Assembly: GCA_026874595.1 (NCBI GenBank)
Contig: CM049318.1
Location: 11,637,241-11,701,240, forward strand
DNA length: 64,000 nucleotides
Direction of reading: 5' to 3'
Source of the DNA: Sipunculus nudus
Lineage: Eukaryota > Annelida > Sipuncula > Golfingiida > Sipunculidae
Positions 13,601-28,600 of the stretch are shown here, piece after piece (positions within the stretch are counted from its first letter, which is position 1; each line of letters begins with the position of its first letter). A program made the translations under genes and the position numbers. A model generated the notes under the pieces. That model did no database searches. It was not told the origin of the DNA and saw only the letters and a program-made list of their open reading frames with translations.

Positions 13601-16600
13601 AATGAAATTGACAGTTTTATCAATAATAATTATTACTTTTATAGGTGTACACCTCATCTCTAGATGGCACCATTTGCAAATGGGACTACACAGATGGAAT
13701 TCTCTTGAAGGTGTGATGATAATCTTTTGCCCAAATGAAGATCAAGATGATTACACTTAATGCTGTTTTTATCATTTTACGTATCTTGTGCCATATCATG
13801 ATTGGTTAAAAATTAATTTAGAGCCTTATTGTTCTTTCACCAGTCAGCAAAAGAGAAATTTGTTTGATACAGCATCACAAAATCCCTTTTTTATCCCTGT
13901 ATTCTGTGAAATAATTTTAAATGTCTAAATGTGTACACATCATTACAAAAATAATCATGAAATTGTTTAACAAATTTTAGTTTTCATTAGACTGATTTTT
14001 ATTGCAGTGTGAATATGTAGCCTTCAATACTCTGGTCAAATGAGAGATTGTATTTTAGACAGTTTCTGTCCACATGTTAGTCTATTAAACTTTTGGTTTA
14101 GCTGTGATAACTTACCATGCATTTGAAGGATTATGACGAAAATCACTATAGATATTGATAAATCAGGTATCTGATCCAAGTGTGATTCTCAGCAAAATCT
14201 CTCCCTATAAATAAAATGAGGTAAAGGTCACTGTTGTTATATTTATAATTGGTTGATGTTTTCAGAAATACAAGCTGGGATTTGTCTTGCGAGGCATCAT
14301 TGCTACATCAGGGGATGGATCCACAATAATTGGCATAAAAACAGTGACAAACAATGAAAGTGAGTACCAGTTGGAGAAGTGACAGGTTAATATTTATTTA
14401 AGGCCAAAAAATATAAGGTTTTTTTCTCAGGCACTTCTTTTTCAGAAATCAATGCGGGTTGGCAATATTTTTTTGTTTTACCTTTTATTGTATGTGTCAA
14501 TAAAAATGTCATATGATCAGGGAAAAGCATGATATTAACAGAACTTTTTTGCTAAACAGGTAAAAGCACTACAAAATAAAGGAAATCTTATCGAAATTGT
14601 ATTGTTAAATCTTCATGAAAGAAATGTCAGAGCGGCTGGAGCTGAAAATTGGATGTTTTTTTTATGCGGGGAATTAAAATTGATGCAGGCAGTACCTGAG
14701 AACCCTATCTTTTATTTTTCTGGCCTAATGTAAGAATAATACTGTAAATAAGTTCTAATGCATATTTATGTCATTATGTTTGTTACTGGTGGCTGTGTGT
14801 CCAGCTGGAAGGAATAAAAATGACCAAGTATCACTGAAGAATAAAATGGTAATAACAGCCTGTATTAGAAGCTTGTTCCTCTTTACCCAGATACTAAAAT
14901 CGTTTATATAATATAAAGGTGGGTTGGTACTATCAGATTTCACTAGAGTTCAAATTTGATATTTCAGTATTACTGTATCAGCTGTAATCTTTTAAATGAA
15001 TCCTAGGAAATTACATTGTCAGTTGGAATTTTAATTATGTAATTGTTTACTATGTTTTGTATTTAAATATATTTTAGGAAATGACCTGGTGGAGTTCAGT
15101 TTGAGCACACAGGATAAGGAAACTGAAGTACAGACCAGGACACTGCTGACGTGGGTCGAGCCTCATGAAAGGTTCACCAGTCTAGGCTGTGAGGTTAGCA
15201 CCATTGTGCTGGGTTCCGCTTCATTTACCATGATTTGAGATATTTTGAAAGGGTTAAAGTCGCAGAAAAGATGTCCTTGTAAAGAAGATACCCCTTAAAG
15301 GGACATAATCAGGAGCTAAATTATGACTATTCTTTCACACAATCAGTTCAGTTTTCCTTTTATAAATGTTTCCTAGAAAAACCATCCCAGCACACGGTCT
15401 TGTTTGCTCGCATACGGCTGTTTAACACCATGTTATGACTCTGCGTGTTGGTAAACACAGTCTGTTTACCATAAGGCCGCGTGACCAGAGGTCTGATTAA
15501 GAGGGACAACAGGCTGTGTTTCAGCCAGCAGAAACATTTAATACAATTTTTGGGTCAAGTCAGACCGGGCATCTCCTGATTGATATGTGTTTTGGCTTAG
15601 CGATGCACACGGCCCCCCGCGTGTGTTTATGTTGACACCTTTCATCACGCCTGGTCCACAGTTTTTAACATTTGTTTACAAGAGAAAGCAAGCGGTTCAG
15701 GACAATATTTCGGCAGGTTCATATTTTTGTTAAGGGAAGAAGCTATTTTCCATGTTAACTCAACATACCTTAAAGGTGATTGGGCCCCTTTAAGTAAACA
15801 GTCATCAATGTAATGATTACAGTTATCTTAACTGCATTGTCAGATGATTTCAGAAAGCATTAGTTCATGATATAACAACCCACCTAGAAGAGCATTACTG
15901 TTCAGACATGTTCATTTTCAGGATGGATTAATTAAGGTTATTACACAACCAGGAAATGTAACAGATTATATGCATATTTCTGAATAATTAGCTCAGCTGA
16001 CTATAAGTCATCTGAGCTATAGTCGTGGTCCATTGTCCGTCTGTCTGTCCGTCCGTCCGTCTGTCCGGATGTCCATCCATAAGACTGGCACATTTCGACA
16101 CCATTGGACCTACGAATCTGAAATTTGCCATACAGTTAGATGTCCCAAAAATCTCCTACCATACCGAAAATTAGGTCAATAGGACTTCGTTCCTTCAAGA
16201 TGTTAAGGAAAAACCTCATTTTTTATTGGAAATCTATTTTCACACTTCAGGACTGCCTAATATCAAAACCACTCATCTGGTTTTTTTCATATTTACCATA
16301 AATATTCCTCTATATAGTTCCTATGTACATGCCAGAAATTAAGTCAGTATTATTTAATTTAAAAAAGTTATGGGCCCAAACATAATGGACTTTGTAAAAA
16401 AATCAGGAAGATATTTGGTCACTTTAGACCAAAAGTGTTAAAGGTAGGGACTTTTTTTCAGTAATACAACTTTAATTGATCAAAATTTAATTGTATACCA
16501 AAAATTAGATCAATATCTGTTAAATTTTTTTAAATATTGGCAAAAATATAAAATTGGTACCTTAAATTTTGCCCAAGTTTGACCATGGCACTTTTTTTCA

Positions 16601-19600
16601 TGTAAGTACTGTGGATTTATTTTCACAGCATGTTTTTTTTTTAGCATTTTGTCTGTTAACACCAAAAATTTGAAACCAGTTGATCAAAAACTGTAGATTT
16701 TATTCAAGTTTTTAAGCACCATGTCACATCAAGTTTACATCAAGCTAGTGTTATGCAGTTTGCTAGAGCTCAGCTCCCCAGCTTCAGCTCTAAGTTCCTT
16801 AAATTTAGCATACAGTTAGATGTCTCCAAAATCCCTTACCATGCCAAGAATTTTATCATTAGGACTTAATTCCTTCGAAATATTTATGAAAAACTTCATT
16901 TTTCCATTAAAAACCCATTGTTACACTGTAAGACTGCCTAATATCAAAACCACTGATCTGCCTTTGATCATATATAATATACATATTTTTCTATACATTC
17001 GCTATGCACATGCCAGAAATGATGTCAGTATTGCGTAATTGTTTTAAGTTATGGGCCCAAACATAATGCACATTTTAAAAAATCAAGAAATATATTTACT
17101 CCCTTAACAAGAGGATTGCTGAAGCTAGAGATTTTTTGTCAGGGATGTAACATTATTTAATCAAGAATCAATTGAATACAAAAAATTAGTTCTGAATTTT
17201 TCAAATTTTATAAGTTATTAGTATAAATATAAAATTAGTACCTTAAATTTTGCCCAAATTTGACCATGGCACGTTTGTTTCCTGAGAGCACTGTTGATAT
17301 AATTTTCATATCATGCACACATAAGGATTTCATCTTTGTAGTTTAGAAAGCTGAAAGAAATTGGCCAAATATTGTAGCTTTTATTAATGTTTATATGAGA
17401 CCATGTCAGACCCAGGTTTAATCCAGCCCCTCTTCAGTCACATGTATGTTGACCTTGTTGACCTTTCATCAGATTATGCATGCTTGAGCCAAGCATACAC
17501 TGGGGCAGCCAGGCAGCTTATGCCCAGCCACAGTTGATCCAGGTGTCCAACCTAACTCATCTAGTAGTTGTTTTGAAAAACAACATAACAATAAACAATA
17601 AATTAATAATTTTGTATTGGTTTTTTATAACAAATTAAAGAATTATTAATAGAAAAGGAATTTGTTAGTTGAAAATTAACTTGCAGTTACTGATGATGTA
17701 AGAATCTTGTATGGATGGATAGAATGTCAATGTCAATGTTATTCCATATAACACCATGCAGTCACCTATGGTATTTTTCAGTGAAATTTTAATGATAAAA
17801 AAATAAATCATATTATTCATTACTAATCATTAGGGATCATATGAAGGAAATTAATGATAGACTAAGATGCAGTTGATAATATTAATCTAGATTCCTACTG
17901 TGTCTAGTGTGTAGATTGATGTGAAAGTAGTCCAAAGTGAATATATTACATTTATTTTTTTTAATATAAATAAAATCCATAAAACCAGGTACTTATGATC
18001 ATTATTTAAATTTGTGAATTTTGTATATTCTGGATTCTCAACATCTTTGTTTGGCTTAAACTGAATAAATACTAGACATGGTGCGAATGCTTTGCAAATG
18101 TATTTGAATACGAATATGAATATGTACTGCATTAAAAAAATTTATTGCATAAGAATGGGAATTCAGGTAAAAATGAAAGTATTTGAATACCAGTGCAGAT
18201 ACTTTCAAAATGTATTCATGAATGCATTCATGAATATATTCTATAATGTTATTTCAATAATCATTTCAGTTATATTTTATTTTAAAAAATCATATGATTT
18301 TCTTATTATTTTTTTTTTTAATTATATTGGCACAATATTTGTTATTAAATTTTAATAAATAGTTAAACTCTTTTATAATATGTGCTGCTTATAAGTTATA
18401 TGGCCAAGTCAAAATCTGTGTGACAATAGCACTCCATTTGTTAATAAAATAAATGAAATCAATCCTCTTCCCTGTCTCCAAAGATACTATCAAAATCATA
18501 CATAAGCTAAACACCAACAACTCATAATAAAGCTTATATTTATTACCACACAAAACAAGCATGTGCCTCTTTCCCAAATCATATTTTTTATCATATATAA
18601 CAGCTGAGCGCCGTGACCCATGGGTCCCTTGTTTTATATACTACATGCCAAATTGTCTGTTGAAATAACAAAAAAAATGTCAGTGACACATCGGGGAAAA
18701 CTGAATTTGACCAAAAATTGGACCTCCACAGACTTTTTTCCCTGGCCGTTGCTCTAAACTATGACGTTTTTGTATCTTTTGATATTTAAAAACAGTAAGA
18801 GTTTTAAACATAAGATTAGTATCAGAACTTAACATGACTCTGCCAGGTATTGATATATGTAAGTTATCAAAGACATGTTTTAGGATTAATTGCTGTGTTG
18901 GGAGGTAGTATCTGTAAGACCAAAAATGTTTTAAAGTAGCTTTACAACTACCTTTCCTGTTGAGTTTCTTGCTTATTCTGCATACATATAAATTGAGTGT
19001 AGATAATTCTTGATAAGAAAATGTTAAAAATGTACGAGCAAATAAAAAAAAACATGTAAGGTGTTCAGTAGCATAAGTGGAAGCTGAAAGGTCACTAAGT
19101 GCAAAACATTTATTCCTCTGACATGATGATGTAATGTCAGCTCTGTTACACAGATGGGTGAACAAAGCTAAACTATTAACTGTGTATTTGTTACAGTAAA
19201 GTGTGTAACTGTGTATTTGGTACCTTGCAGGGGAAATATATTGCTTCTGGAAGTGGCAACAGTTTGAAGATCTACTCAATTAAGAAAAAACGAATAACAG
19301 AGTAAGTTAGATGCAAAACCTTACTTTGCAAATATTTTTCTAATGAATACTTTATTTAGTCCAGGTACCTGGAGCAAGCCTGACAGAATGACAAAATAAC
19401 TGTATAAGAAACAAAAATAGCCGAAGCCCCTTGATCTTGTTGAATAGAAGGAATAATCATCTGTAATTTATTGTGTAGGCCATGATGACTGCCTGGTAAA
19501 CTTTGCCTTATCAGACTTGCATTAAATATATGTCTTGTCTTCCCAGAAACTGTATCCAATACAGCTAATTTGTAGAACATAAACATTTGTGTAAAATCTT

Positions 19601-22600
19601 TCTCTTTGAGGCAGTGGACTGTTCTGTCAACTGTGTTTGTTAATTTTTTGTTTGATTATGTGTTCTGTTGTCTGTTAATGGTCCTGTATTTTTAGCTCAG
19701 CTAACTATAAGTCATCTGAGCTATAGTTGGGGTCCTTTGTCTGTCCGGCCGGCCGTTAACAGGGGAACATTTTGAAACCATTGGATCTACAAATCTAAAA
19801 TTTTGCATACGGTTAGATGTCCCCAAAATCTCCTACCATAAAAAAATTGGGTCTCTGTGACTTTGTACCTTCGAGATATGGAGGAAAAACCTCCATTTTC
19901 CATAAAAAAGCCATTGTTACACTTCAAGGCTGCCTTATATCAAAACCACTAATCTGTTTTTGATTATATTTAGTATGCATATTCTTCCATACATTTTCTA
20001 TGAATATACCAAAAATTAGGTCAGTATTGCCTAATGTTATGAAGTTATAGGCCCAAACATAATGCAAATTTTTAAAAATCAGGAAATTTTCTTACTCAAT
20101 TAACATGAAAATTGCTAAAGCTGAAGACTTTTTTTCAGGGATATAACTTTATTTAATCAAGATTAAATTGTTTACCCCAAATTAGATCTGAATAAAAAAA
20201 TCAGTCCCTAAATATTGTCCAACCTTGGCAAAGGCACGTTTTTTCCCTGTAAGCACTGTTGATTTAAGTTTCACAGCATATATACATACGGATTTAATCT
20301 TTTAAAATCTGAAATTTCAAAGGAATTGATTGAAAAGTGTAGCTTTTGTTCAATTTTTCATACACCATGTCAAGTGTTGTTTACATCTAGTCCACCTAGT
20401 AGTTCAGCCTTCACTTGTGTTATGTAACCTACCCCAGGCAGCTTGCCTTGGGTCAGCCTGGCCACTACTAGCAGGCTTCCCCTCTGCCCTGCACTCCCCC
20501 CCCCCCCCCCCCCAAGATGGTGCATTAACTAGATGAATGTTATAATTTTTTGTATTTTATTCATTGTTATTCTTGGCTATGCTTCATTTTAGATTTTGTA
20601 TTGTACCACCAGGGTTACAGTGATAAAAGTGCACATTTAATTGTGTCCACGATTTGATGTATTGCTATGTAAGTGTGGATGTTCATCAAATAAAGAATTC
20701 CTTACTTCAGAAGAGTAAAAACTTCACCAGGTGTGAAATTGACTATTAATTGCAATAATAAATTATAGCTGAGATAGTTATTAGCAGAATGACATTGTTT
20801 GCTCCTCATTCAACCAACAGTGTGTATACTTTATTTGAAAAAATGTTTTTATTATTCCCCCGCCACAAAGTGGCCGGGGCATATAGTTTTACCCATGTTC
20901 GTCCTTCTGTCATTCCGAAATGAAACAGTTGTACAGACTTTTTTTCGCAATGCCTGCAGATATTGGCCTGATTTTTGGTGTGTGGGCAGATAATGACCAG
21001 TTACAGATCAAGTTCGCGTTTCCTCCGGGTTGACCTACTTTTGACCATTTTACGGCTCCTTAACTTAGAAAATTTCATGAAAAATAGAAATTTTCATGAC
21101 AAATACACATGTACGGACTTTTTCTCGCAATGCCTGCAGATATTGGCCTGATTTTTGGTGTGTGGGCAGATAATGACCAGTTACAGATTAAGTTCGCGTT
21201 TTGTCAGGGTTGACCTTCTTTTGACCATTTTACGGCTCCTTAACTTAGAAAATTTCATGAAAAATAGAAATTTTCATGACAAATACACATGTACGGACTT
21301 TTTATCGCAATGCCTACAGATATTGGCCTGATTTTTGGTGTGTGGGCAGATAATGACCAGTTACAGATCGAGTTCGTGTTTCGTCCCAGTTGACCTACTT
21401 TTGACTGTTTTACAGCTCCTTAACTTAAAAAAATTTCATGAAAAATATAAATTTTCATGACAAATACACATGTACAGACTTTTTTTCGCAATGCCTGCAG
21501 ATATTGGCCTGATTTTTGGTGTGTGGGCAGATAATGACCAGTTACAGATCGAGTTCGCGTTTTGTCCCGGTTGACCTACTTTTGACCGTTTTACGGCTCC
21601 TTAACATAGAAAATTTCATGAAAAAATATTAATTTTCATGACAAATGTACATGTACAGCCATTTTAAGCCCTCAGCTCATAGGCTCATGGGCTATTGTCG
21701 TCACCCAACCTGTCCGTCTGACCGTCCGGCCATCTGTCTGTCCGGTGTCTGTCAGTCCGTCTGTTCCGCGTCTGTTAACTTTTACCTTGTGAGCTGGATA
21801 TCTCTAAAAGGATTCACCGTTGGAATTTTATTTCATCAGTGAAGATGTATATCAATAAAATCTCGGCCAAGTTCGAAGATGGGTGACCTTGACCCATTTT
21901 TCTACATTTTAAAGCTGATTATAGAAAAACACTCAGAAGCTTATATCTCAGGATTGTTATGAAACATGGTACATACCTCTCCAATTTAAATTTATAACTG
22001 ATTATCAGCTTTTGCTAATATTTCAGTTTCGCAATGCAATGCTTACAGATACTTGCCTAATGTTTGGTCTGTGCGCGCATAATGACCACTCACAGATCGA
22101 GTTCGCATTTTGTCCCAGTTAACCTATTTTTGAACATATGACAGATCCTGAACATAGAAAATTTCATGAAAGACAGAAATTTCTACGAAAAATGCACATG
22201 TATGGACTTTTTTTCACAATGCCTGCAGATTCTGGCCTGATTTTTGGTGTGTTGCTTGATAATGACCCGTTACAGATTGAGTTTGCATTTTGCCCCTGTT
22301 GACCTACTTTTTACCATACAACACCTCCTGAACTTAAAAAATTTTACAAAATTTAACAAATGTTTCTCATTTGCCCCAGGCAGGGGCATTCGTGTCGTTC
22401 CGACACATCTAGTTTTATCAGATTTACTGAATTTTATTTTTCGGTGAATAAAATTAAGCATGTACTGAAAAATCTAGTGTACAAAACTTTTGAAAAGTGA
22501 TTCAAGGAATAATCTTGAAGATGCCATGTTGTGGCATTATTTCTTTTAAATTCAGTTTAAACATTTGTGATTTAAAAATAATAAAATATATGTCTTTGCA

Positions 22601-25600
22601 TAATATGACCAAATTTGAGCTACATACACTCTGGATAAATAATGATTGCAACTTAGAACTCTGATAATTTAACTTATATTTTCAGATTTCTTTCTTGTAA
22701 ATAATAAAATGGATCTGATAAAAACTATTAATGAAAACAGTGGATATGCTAAAAACATAGGCTTTAATAAAAAACTTAAACGCATTATTCCCTTGAAAGT
22801 GAAATAAAGGTATCAGTCCATTCTGTCCACTTGACTGTCCATTTGTAAATTTTTCATATGCATCACATCATCTCATAACTTTTACTGTTTTTCTTCATGA
22901 CAGTCTAGTCAGAGTATTAGTTTTGCAATCATATATTTAGAACTTTACTATAACCAAGTAGGAGGGCCCCTTTCCTCTTAGCTTCTCATATGCTTATATA
23001 TATGAAAAAAAATTACATTAGAATATTTTGCATTTGGAAAATTTCCAAACTTCAGCTGAGCACCATGACCCATGGGTCCCTTGTTTTATACTTATTTAAT
23101 GCAAGTGTTATTATGTTATATTTAAGTATGGATGATTTTACAGACACAGAGTGAAGCGTCAGGAAGTTATAACGTGTGTTGAATGTCACCCAACAGATGT
23201 ATGTGTGGCCACAGGCCTAGATACTGGTCAGATTATCCTCTGGTAAGAAAACTTGGTTTTTTATGATTAATATTAAGACTACATATATGTAGATAAACAG
23301 TGACTCAATCACTGCATTTATTGCTGCTTTGTGATAACATATAGTGACCTTTATGTTTAACCATATGTGTGACAAATAAAACCTCTGATAATTTCCTACA
23401 AAAATTAGTAATTATAAGTGAATTTGAGCCAGAATTTTAATACAGTCAGCTTGTTGTATCCGCCAAAACGAAGTTTTGCGGATACTATGTTTTTGACCGG
23501 GTTCCACCGCCGCGTTCGTTTCCGGAGAACTCCTCTGAGACTACTGGACAGATTTTTCCGAAACTTACACAAATTATCGGGTCACATGTGAACTGGTGCC
23601 TAACCAAGTGACCTTGACCACTGACCTTTCGTCTCTGCCCAGCGTCCGTTTGTGCGTCTGTTTCCACACATAAACCCATATATCTCAGGAACCGTTTGAC
23701 CGAAAAAATTTTACACAAATGTAGCCCTGGGATAGCTTTATAACATACACAACAAAAGGTGGCGCCACCTGCAACCATGTTTGCACAGTGTCCATCTGTT
23801 CATCTGCCTGGGGTTAAAATCACTCATATCTCTACATTGGTTTGACTGATTCACCTAAAATTCGGCATGCTTATACATCCTAGATAGCTTTCTCTATTTT
23901 ATGACAGGTGGCGCCACCTACATTCAAGTTTACGCTCCACACATAAACCCATATATCTCCGGAACCGTTTGACCGATCCGGAAAAAAAATTTACACAAAT
24001 GTAGCCCTGGGATAGCTTTATAACATGCACAACAAAAGGTGGCGCCACCTGCAACCATGTTTGCACAATGTCCATCTGTTCATCTGCCTGGGGTTAAAAT
24101 CACTCATATCTCTGCAGTGGTTTGACTAATTCACCTAAAATTCGGCACGCGTATACATCCTAGATAGCTTTCTCGATTTTATGACAGGTGGCGCCACCTA
24201 CATTCACGTTAACGCTCCACAAATAAACCCATATATCTCAGGAACCGTTTGACCGATCCGGAAAAAAATTTTACACAAATGTAGCACTGGGATAGCTTTA
24301 TAACATACACAACAAAAGGTGGCGCCACCTGCAAACATGTTTGCACAGTGTCCATTTGTTCATCTGCCTGGGGTTAAAATTACTCATATCTCTGCAGTGG
24401 TTTGACTAATTCACCTAAAATGGGCATGCGTGTACATCCTAGATAGCTTTCTTGATTTTATGACAGGTGGTGCCACCTACTTTCACGTTAACGCTGCAGA
24501 CATCCAAGCTCATATCTAAGGAACCGTTTGACCAATTAGGAAAAATAGTTCCCACAAATGTAGCCCTTGTATAGCTTTATAACATACACAAAAATGGTGG
24601 CGTCACCTGCAGCCATTTTTGCACGGCGTCCATCTGTTTGTCTGCCTTTGGTTAAAATCACTCATATCTCTGCAGTGGTTTGACCAAAATACCTGAAATT
24701 CAGCATGCTTATACATCCCGCATAGCTTTCTTGATTTTATGACAAGTGGCGCCACCTACATTCACGTTCACGCTGTAGACATCCATGCTTATTATCTCCG
24801 GACTCAATCAACCAATCAGGAAAATTTTTTTACACAAATGTAGCCCTTGGATAGCTTTATAACATACACAAAAATGGTGGTGCCACCTGCAGCCATTTTT
24901 GCACAGCGTTCATCTGTTTGTCTGCTGTGGGATAAAATCACTCATATCTCTGAGGTGGTTTGACTTTTCCACATGAAATTTGGCTTGTGTTTATATCTTG
25001 GATAGTTTCTCGTTCAAATTAGAGGTGGCGCCACCTACAATCATGTTTATGTGACAGAGATCCATTCTAATATTTAACACATCTAACTCTATATCCCCTT
25101 GCCACTTAATCCATGCCTTACTTCACCCGTCCTTCTCTGATTTTGGCGGATACACGTAGTCGCTTGTCGACTACCCGTATTCTAGTTAATTGATGGATTT
25201 ATCAAAACAACTATGTAAATCTGTTCCTTTGGTTTGTTGTTTGACAGGTTTAACATCACACATGTTGACCGGGTAGTAAAGACTTTTCTTCATTGGCATG
25301 CATTGCCATTGATGGGTCTCTGTTTCACACAGTCAGGTAAGACTTCTTAAGGTCATTAAATGATTACAGTACTTCTAAGAAAAACTGATATGAAGGTAGT
25401 AAACAATTTTCCTTGATGAATTTACAGCCAGATTATCAATTGATGTGCTAAAAATGATATAAAGAAAAAGTCATTTTTATGTCATTTGCAAGGCTATATA
25501 GTTATGTATCCTGCTTTGTAATCATTTATAAATTCATTATATCGTGTATTACCATGACCTTTGATGTTGCTTCCAAATTTCCTTTACAAATTCAGTTTTG

Positions 25601-28600
25601 ACTTTTCTACGTAGGGGCCTGGACAGTTGAGCGGTAAAAAGCTCAGCTCTCTTCACTCTCCACCCAAGTTTGATTCCATTCTTGGCTGTGAGAGTGGGTT
25701 GTAGTTACCCATCCAAGGCCGGTGGTCTTCTCTGGGTCCTCCCAGTTTCTTACACCTCTAGACACTACCAAACACGACCATCTTTGCCCCACTTTGTTAT
25801 AATAACTATTTGTGAAGTCCATGTAAAGTTTTGTAAAGTTTGTAATTTTGACGAATCTACTTTTTTTAAGTGACCTTCACTATTGCTAAATGTTAAGTAA
25901 TTTCCAATTACCAGGTTCATACATATTGAGTGGCGGCCATGAATGTGTGCTCCTCAAATGGCAGTACAACTCTCAGCACAAGGACACGTTACCACGCCTC
26001 GGGTCTCCAATCAACCAAGTTGCCTGCTCAAATGACAACACTCTCTTTGCCACGTGTCATGTTGATAACTGTAAGTATGCAAGTAAATCAAATGAAAATC
26101 CTCTTAGCAAGTTAAATATAAATGTTTAAAAATCTATTTTTAAAGCATATTTCTGATAATTACAGGCTTTCCTGTAATCACTAAATATGCAATTCTGTTT
26201 CTATAATCTTGGCAATAAGATGACTGAATATGCTTTGGGGGCATCAAATAAAAAAATAGTTTTAGAATATATGAATGCAGGCTTGCCAAATCACTTTTTT
26301 TTCAAAAGAGTCGCTTTTTTTGAGGATTTCCTAAAAATGCTACTAATAACCCTTTTCTTAATTTTTTTCAGCAGCACTATTTGTTTTTCTTTTTTCCATG
26401 AAAAAATTCTGATATATACTATTCTCTCCTGCTTTACCAGTCCAGTTGGAACAAGAACGAGACCTTTTGCAATTGATTGCATGCAAATGTCTAGCATGTG
26501 TCACAACATGTGGACAATGATCTATCTTCATGCAGGGGGATGTGTGCCATGTTTGTTTCTGACCTTGGGAACAATATGCACTGTTATCTATACACAATGT
26601 GGTATGCAAGGCAAATATTTATTCAGTCTGTGATAAAAATGGGGAACTGATGCTATTTTTGTTCTCTTTTTACTCTTTATTTCAAGGAAGTCTACTTTTT
26701 TTTCCAGAGCACTTTTTTGTCATTTATTTTTGGCAGGCCTGGAATCTCATAATTAACACGACAAAAAGACTGAACAATATTCTTTCACATTTGAGTGTGT
26801 TCATTTTACTTGATAATTAAATGAAGTCATGATATGTTTCTGAAATTCTACTTTTCCTTACAGTAACATGTTATACATGTACTTTATTGGAATATTTTCT
26901 AAACTTTTATGCATAAAAAATACATACTTTTTGTGTATTTCAGCAATTCAAGTCATCAACAGTAATTTCACCATTCATCAAGTGTTCCAAGGTCTCACCA
27001 GGGGGCAGCAGGGGTCAGACATATTACCAGCAGGTTTACATCAGGACCCAAGGACCCGAGCACTGGTGACTAACGGTCGTCCTGGCCACCTGCAGTTCTA
27101 CAGCGTACACCATGAAAAACAGCTGTATAATGTAAGTGTAATATAGTCAGGTCTAGTGACTAATGGTTGTCCTTGCCACCTTGTTTATGAAAGATCAGCA
27201 ATTCTGAATACAGCTGTATATGTAAGTGTAACATATTACATAGGTCAAGTGACTAACGGTCATCCTGGCCACCTGCAGCTCTACAGCATACACCATATAA
27301 AACAGCTTTATAATGTAAGTGTAACATAGTCATGTCTAGTGACTTACGGTCCTCCTGGCCACCTGCAATTCCTCAGCATACACAATGAAAAACAGCTGTA
27401 TAATGTAAGTGTAACATAATGAGGTCAAGTGACTAACGATCGTCCTGGTCACCTGCATTTCTGCAGCGTACACCATGAAAAACAGCTGTATAATGTAAGT
27501 GTATTATGGTCAGGTCTAGTGACTAACGGTCCTACTGGCCACATGCAGCTCTACAGCATACACCATGAAAAACAGCTTTATAATGTAAGTGTAACATAGT
27601 CATGTCTAGTAACTAACGGTCCTCCTAGCCACCTGCAATTCCTCAGCATACACCATGAAAAACAGCTGTATAATGTAAGTGTAACATAGTTAGGTCAAGT
27701 GACTAATGGTTGTCCTGGCCACCTGCAGTTCTACAGCGTACACCATGAAAAACAGCTGTATAATGTAAATGTAACTTAGTGAGGTCAAGTGACTTACGGT
27801 CGTCCTGGCCACTTGCAGTTCCACAGCATACACCATGAAAAACAGCTGAATAATGTAAGTGTAACTTCACCAAATGGGTGATCCAGAAAATTGAAGTGTC
27901 AATAGGTTTTACTGTTTATGAGAGATAAGCATTTCAAAATAACCAAAATATTGGTCAGTCAAACAAAATAAAGACTGTGTATCTTATAAAGTGACACTTG
28001 ATTAAAAACAAAATTAATACTATTTATACTAGATGTTTTATGTAGCATAATTGAATAGACATTTAGTAATGCAAGTTAATGCAAATTAACATAAGTTAGA
28101 ATATAGTAATAAATGTAAGGTCAGCAAAAGTTGAGTATAAATCTCCTACGTGAACTTTTGAAATACATGTTTTGAAATACATGGTTTAAAATAAAAAGAA
28201 ATATTCAAGAATGAAGACCTTATTTTGCTGCTGCTAGCTTCAACCTGGAATGAATTTAAAGATCAAATTAAGTCCATGATAGTTCATTGTGTTTTGAAAA
28301 GCTGGACACAAAGATCTACAGTATGTACTTTCTTGCGTTTTATAGCTAGATATTGTGGGTCAGAACTATATCTCAGCCATGAAGCTGGAAAAACCGCTGG
28401 TCCTGACACAAGTAGAGCAAGTGACCTTTGACCCAAAAGGTGATTGGCTGGTGACTGTGGAGAGGAGGGATGATGGGAAGACTTCTATGGAAATGAAACT
28501 CAAATTTTGGAGATATAAAACAGAATCACAGTGGTAGGTTATTTACTTAATGATACTCAAATTTCAGAAACATAAAACAGAATCACAGTTTTAGGTTATT

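Larger units (their letters stand above)
19692..23084 (-). mobile_element. F2 repeat, full copy, split by a nested element, WDR75 intron 6
   Basis: Reverse copy with both ends. A 1.56-kb element with its own hairpins (20853-22412) is inserted inside. Removing it restores the sequence of the other F2 copies and leaves about 1.83 kb. A C-run of variable length is at about 20497-20513. Confidence 0.85.

Noticed and set aside
18680-19279. 199-codon open frame on the - strand, overlapping WDR75 exon 6 antisense
   Set aside because: No recognisable domain, composition like AT-rich intron, and it crosses a genuine exon on the other strand. Probably chance.
26187-26633. 148-codon + strand open frame in WDR75 intron 9
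   Set aside because: Lies between two exons that join in phase, has no motif, and its hydrophobic runs come from T-rich DNA.
27068-27872. CRISPR-like array
   Set aside because: Units are contiguous tandem copies of an exon end without unique spacers, in a eukaryotic gene.
26944-28533. Alternative translation through the 90-bp array as a repeat-containing protein domain
   Set aside because: Each linker contains an in-frame stop after the donor, so continuous translation across units is not possible.
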